Assembly: GCA_028023455.1 (NCBI GenBank)
Contig: JAQFVV010012423.1
Location: 5,064,269-5,128,268, forward strand
From: Epiperipatus broadwayi
Lineage: Eukaryota; Onychophora; Udeonychophora; Euonychophora; Peripatidae
Direction: 5' to 3'
DNA: 64,000 nucleotides
Shown here: positions 59,501 to 64,000 of the stretch, in pieces
How the letters are laid out: every line of letters starts with the position of its first letter
How positions within the stretch are numbered: position 1 is the first letter of the stretch
The notes under the pieces: model-generated
Told to the model about the DNA's origin: nothing
Seen by the model: the letters and a program-made list of their open reading frames with translations, nothing else
Databases searched by the model: none
Translations under genes and position numbers: made by a program

Positions 59501-60505
59501 TGTTTGTGTACTGTTATACCAAAAATAGTTGGAGAAATTTTTTTAATGCAAAATATTTTTAATAAAGAACTATATGATAATATATCAAAGCATAGTGTTT
59601 ATATTTTAGCAAGAGACCAAAAAAGATATATCTATAATCCAGAGAAACATCATTTTGAGCATTACATATCTCCAGACCCAGGAAAATAAAAATAAAAAAA
59701 TAATAAAAAGAAAACTCAGATGGTCAAATTGTTGCAGACATCAATTAATTTTTTTAAAAAACCACACAAAGTCCAACCAATGTAAGGGTAGAGTCTAAGT
59801 TAGTCATAATTTATTTTGAAATAGCATTACATTATTACCAATTGCTCTTCTCACCACCAACTGACCTGAAGTATTTTTTTTTTCATTATTTTAAGTGGGG
59901 AAGTCTGAAGCAATCACTCTGTAGTCAGAGTAAGTTTTATATTTTCCTACCTAAAAACTAACATCTACAATGATTTAAACACAGCAATTATATTTAATGT
60001 ATTAATCTTGCTATCACCGACTATGTGGCAATGTATATATATATATATTTAAAATATGCCAAAACTTTACTATATAATAAATATTTTATAACTTTGATTT
60101 TGAAATTTTGATACTTTTGAATATTTTAAGCTTGTGTTTTGTTTTGTTTTTTGTAAAAAAAAAAAAAGAGAGAGAGAGAGAATTTATTTAATCACATAAA
60201 GTTTGTCATTTGTAAAAATTTATTTGCTTTTAATTTCAATTTTGTAAAAATTTAAAAGGAAGAAGATATAACCAAGATGTTAGGTTCAAATTAACCCATT
60301 GTAAAGTTTGCTTCACTAATTAAATATTTTAAAAGCTCAACTTTCATTAATTGAAATATTGTTTTCTTATCAAATTCATTTTTATTTTAACTAAAAATAT
60401 TTCGTTAATGTAATATTTTTATTTCATTTATATTAATTTAAATTCTTTTGAGCTGGAATGTGATTTGAACCTTGTCTTCTTATGTTTTGTTTTTAATCAA
60501 AAATG
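59501..60505. other. AT-rich sequence, no gene seen
   Basis: A 61-codon frame at 59504-59689 has no recognised family. Simple runs: TA near 60036-60050, and poly-A followed by a GA run at about 60157-60180. Confidence 0.45.
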
Positions 60506-60509
60506 GGCT

Positions 60510-60895
60510 ATTAAAAGGGGGAGGCTATAATTTGTTAATTGCTTATTTGCCTCTGGGAAAATGAACTAAGGCTTTCCTGTCATAGTTGAGAATGATATAA
60601 ATAGAGTAGATTGGAGATAAGGGGATTTTTTTTTGCTTTTTGCTTTTGCCTTCTTTTGCTTGCTTTTTGCATTCTTTTGATTTTTGCTGCTCTGCTTTTC
60701 TTGTACCATTTATATAGTGAAATAAAATGTTAGTTGAGTAGAACCTGAATAATCTCTCTCGGGACTGCCTCAAGAATGCTGTCACCAATGAAGAAGTAAT
60801 AATGGCCGAGATTGCTGACAACCAAGCTGATTATCCTAAACTGAAGCTCAGAAAGTGAATTCTCCAGCTATTGACCCAGAGTATGCCAAGGTAAC
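60510..60895 (+). other. Weak LTR-retroelement-like segment
   Basis: A purine run AAAAGGGGGAGG (60513-60525) is followed by TATAATTTG. A TATA-like ATATAAATAG lies near 60595, a long pyrimidine tract at 60626-60700, and AATAAA at about 60721. About 80 bases later the frame ATGGCCGAGATTGCTGAC (60801) gives MAEIADNQADYP and then, after an apparent frameshift, NSPAIDPEYAK. The order polypurine tract, TATA box, poly-A signal, leader, small ORF resembles a decayed LTR followed by a gag start. It could equally be a chance arrangement or an exon fragment, since a GTAACA follows the AAG at about 60891. The minus frame 60543-60821 is a shadow. Confidence 0.25.
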
Positions 60896-60899
60896 AGTC

Positions 60900-63800
60900 C
60901 AATATCTATGTAAAGTTGTCTGTGCTTGCCCATAAATATTAATTAATATGTTTATTTTTATATTTAATCTTTGCCTGTAAGACTCTCTCTAATCCTTTCA
61001 AATATATATATATGTAAATGCTTATATCTATTTAAGTTTAAATCCTACATTTTATTTAGTGTGATAAATTTTATTATTATAATTATTTGCTGTTTAGTTT
61101 TATATGTAATTTATGCGCCAAGTCAATTCAACTCCACAAGCCTATATTTTAGATTAATCTTTTAAACCCCCAGCACTTCTGGGATATTTTAATTACTTTA
61201 AATTATTTGTTTTAAAGCCATTGCTCACTGGGTTGAGAAAATAGTTAAATAATATCATTTCTGTTTCTATGCAGATTATTATTACTATAATACTGCCATA
61301 CACATATATTTATTGAGTGTAAATTTAATGTTATTCAAAAATGCTGTTGCTTAAATTCCATTTCAGATATTTTAAATAATAATGACCAACATTTTTTTAA
61401 ATGTAATAATTATTTATATTTAGAACCTTAAGCATTAAAGTATTAAATAATGCTTATTGATTCCAAATGCATGTGGGACCTGATTAATGAAGAGGAATGT
61501 AATTGTATGTCCTTAAGGCATTCATAATAGTTTTATATTTCAATTATTTAATTTGATTTAGTATACAAGTCATGCTGTTACACCCAATTAAAATTTTATA
61601 TTTAGGCCATTAGTTATTTTGATGTCATTATGGTGTCATGGTATTTCCAGAATAAGGCAGTCACCATCATTATTTGCTTTTCCATAATTTGAGGATCATT
61701 GAGAACTTCGAATCGTCTATCTTTGCTTAATATATTTTAGCTGGCATCGTAAATGCCTTAGGACACCTTCGGAAAGAGTAGCGGAAGCTCTGCATTGGTA
61801 ACCTACATGGACAATTTGCACCTCCCTACCTTCCTTGTCCTCCAGGTATGGCCTTCCAGAAGAATGGGTATATCATTTTTCCCCACTTAAATGATGAAGC
61901 ATCTACTCGGCCAAAATGGACCGAGTCTTATATTGTGCTGCCTCATGCTTGCATCACAATTTTTTATAGTATTTTAGAATTATGCCTAAAACTAATCTGT
62001 AAACCATAATGCTGTAATATAACTAAACCATTTTTGTTATTTATTATGATATTTATATTTAGAATGTCACAAAAAGCTTGCATTAAGCTATTTTCCTTAG
62101 ATGAGTGACTCCCATGTATGTAAATGAATTTTCCTTATTTTAATTCAAGAATTAAATTATAACATTTGTTATATTGACATTTGTTTTATAACTTTGATGT
62201 TTAATATTTAATAAATATAACAGATGTCAGAGACTAATTTACCTGGCATCACAGTTATATATATGTAGTTTTCCTGTGGGATCGAAGTGGCATCATTTAT
62301 AGTTATGTTAAATACATGATATTAATTTATTCAAACATTAAAGTGTCACTCACTGTAAATTTATTTGTTTAGGTCATTATCTAATCATATGATAAAATAG
62401 CATTTCTCTCCTTAAACCCATTATGTATTTTTTTCAAATATTGGCATATAAATAAACAGCACTATATATGTACTAGCATTACATCCCATAATAATCACAG
62501 ATGTAAGGATAATGAAATTATTCTAGTGTGAACTATATAAATAATGTACAAATGGAATAAATTGTTTTTTATAATATTAAATTAAAGTATCTTTTAATCC
62601 TATCCAGAGTTCAAATCTTTATTTTGGTTAGTTTTTAAAAATAAAAGGTTGTATATAATTATGTATTCTTTTAATTTTTATATCTCATTCAGGGATTTAT
62701 CCTTAACAGTTTTAATTCGAGTCTTGTATCTCTGTACTTTTGTCTATGTCTGGTACAATATTTTGCTATAAAAAGTTGGAATTAATATGAAAAATATATA
62801 TACATGAAGGATATATTGTTGAATATAAAAATAGTTTCATAAATATTTTCCACATGGAAATATTGGTTATCTGGGTAAATATTCAGAAAATGGACTAAAT
62901 AACATGTTTATATAATTTATAAGAACAATATTTTACCAAGATTTTTCAGGATTCAAGTTTGCCATTTATGAGTTTGTTGAACATTGACAGGAGGAGAGAA
63001 CAGTTTTTGTTCAAAACTTTTTCTAGTATTTTAGCAATAGCAGAAAAAAAGCAAGACACTAGGAGAATGGAAGCAAATAGAGACTTTAGTAACTTTGAAT
63101 TTTTTTTATTATATTAATTTAGTGATAACATTTTAAATAATATTTAATCAACATGTTTATGATAAATATATTTTTATTAATAATAAAATAGTTTAGTTTT
63201 TTTTAATAAATAAAAAAAAAGGTTTCAAAAATAAATTTTCTGACAGATAATGAAATGCTTATAGCTTATTTGATGTTGGATGATCAAGAAAGAAGTGGAT
63301 GGCTATTTATAATTCTAATGATTGTTAGAATTATAGGTAACATGTTATTTATTTATATTAGCCATTTTGATATTTTAAATGATTTTTAATTAATATTTTA
63401 TTTACCATGTTGCTTGAATATTTAAAAAGTTAGATGAATCATTTATTTGATTATTAGCATATTATTTATTTTATAAAGAAAAAGTAAATATAAGAATATG
63501 TCTTATAAAATATCTAAAGATATAAGTATTTTTCTCATAAATGCTTGAATATGTATATAGATTACAGTGTGATTGAGTTGTTAATATATTATTGCTATGG
63601 ATGGTATCTGCTGAGATCCAGTGATATGCAAGTATGGATCTCTAAATTATATAATGCTATAATAAAAGAATAAATGTATGATACCGATGAATATTTTATC
63701 AAAATCATTTGTGCCTGAAGTGCTTTGAGCCATCTTGAAATGAATATTAGATCTTTATTGTTTTTTAGAAAAGTAGTTTGGAGATTATTTTGGAGTGAGA

Positions 63801-64000
63801 CTCATATTTCTTTGCGATGTTTGTAGAATTATTCAGCATGTGGAAGATATAGGATGATGGTCATGAAAGTAATTATTAAATGAAATCCTAGGTGTCAGCA
63901 ATATTTTTAAAGGATATTATATATGAGTTATATTATCATAAGTTGAGAATTTTTAATATACAAGTAACAAAGGACTGTATAGTGTTTTTTCCATGGATAG
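60900..64000. other. AT-rich sequence, little recognised
   Basis: No supported gene. Around 61741-61980 composition rises and one frame reads GHLRKE, a stop, RKLCIGNLHGQFAPPYLPCP, GMAFQKNGYIIFPHLND, preceded by a TTTTAG; this could be a decayed exon or transposon fragment but matches no family I can name. The rest holds poly-A/T runs only. Confidence 0.4.

Noticed and set aside
61741-61850. Spliced host exon
   Set aside because: TTTTAG precedes and GTAACC or GTATGG follow, but frames contain stops and no protein family is recognisable.

Overview
The window looks like a gene-poor, very AT-rich stretch of an invertebrate animal nuclear genome. The evidence is the kind of mobile DNA present (RTE-type LINEs, Penelope-like elements, a piggyBac, tRNA-derived SINEs, foldback MITEs), long GATA/TAGA and TA microsatellites, and a nuclear copy of mitochondrial cox1 that reads only if TGA means tryptophan. 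The cox1 remnant (a PDxAFPxLNNLxFWLL-type block) would fit a mollusc or another lophotrochozoan, but the species cannot be fixed from this sequence. No intact host protein-coding gene and no ordinary tRNA or rRNA gene was found. Nearly everything interpretable is transposon-derived.

Layout. 1.6-2.1 kb: a foldback repeat with relatives near 31.2, 55.8 and 59.0 kb. 2.1-7.3 kb: two 2.2-kb LTR-like modules (TGTAACGA...TCGTTACA) head to head around a 713-bp core, with ATAT on both outer sides. 7.3-7.8 kb: minisatellite and TAGA array. 8.6 kb: SINE with a perfect 15-bp target duplication. 11.4-17.5 kb: a second, older giant inverted repeat carrying a 241-bp insertion, followed by direct partial copies to 19.85 kb. 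19.86-22.0 kb: a diverged single copy of the 2.2-kb module. 27.5 kb: GATA array. 28.0 kb: hairpin MITE. 28.9-30.7 kb: piggyBac transposase pseudogene. 31.65-32.85 kb: TA-flanked non-autonomous DNA transposon. 34.6 kb: second SINE. 34.9-35.3 kb: LINE reverse-transcriptase remnant. 37.7-40.4 kb: badly decayed RTE LINE. 41.1-41.7 kb: Penelope-like 3' end. 42.8-44.6 kb: relatively GC-rich nested tandem duplications. 46.6 kb: small MITE. 49.5-51.8 kb: another 2.2-kb element bounded by TGTAA/TTACA inside TA repeats. 52.6-55.35 kb: a young RTE LINE with a 789-codon open frame. 56.1-57.0 kb: cox1 NUMT. 57.5-58.65 kb: second Penelope-like 3' end, minus strand, with a hammerhead-ribozyme-like core. The last 5 kb is mostly unassigned, with one weak LTR/gag-like segment at 60.5-60.9 kb.

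How the parts relate. The RTE reverse transcriptase at 53 kb is the only long open frame with catalytic residues intact. Elements of the RTE type are plausible suppliers of the machinery that moved the SINEs and processed copies, but nothing in the window proves that. The recurring theme is insertion of several element types into TA microsatellites, and assembly of these into multi-kilobase palindromes.
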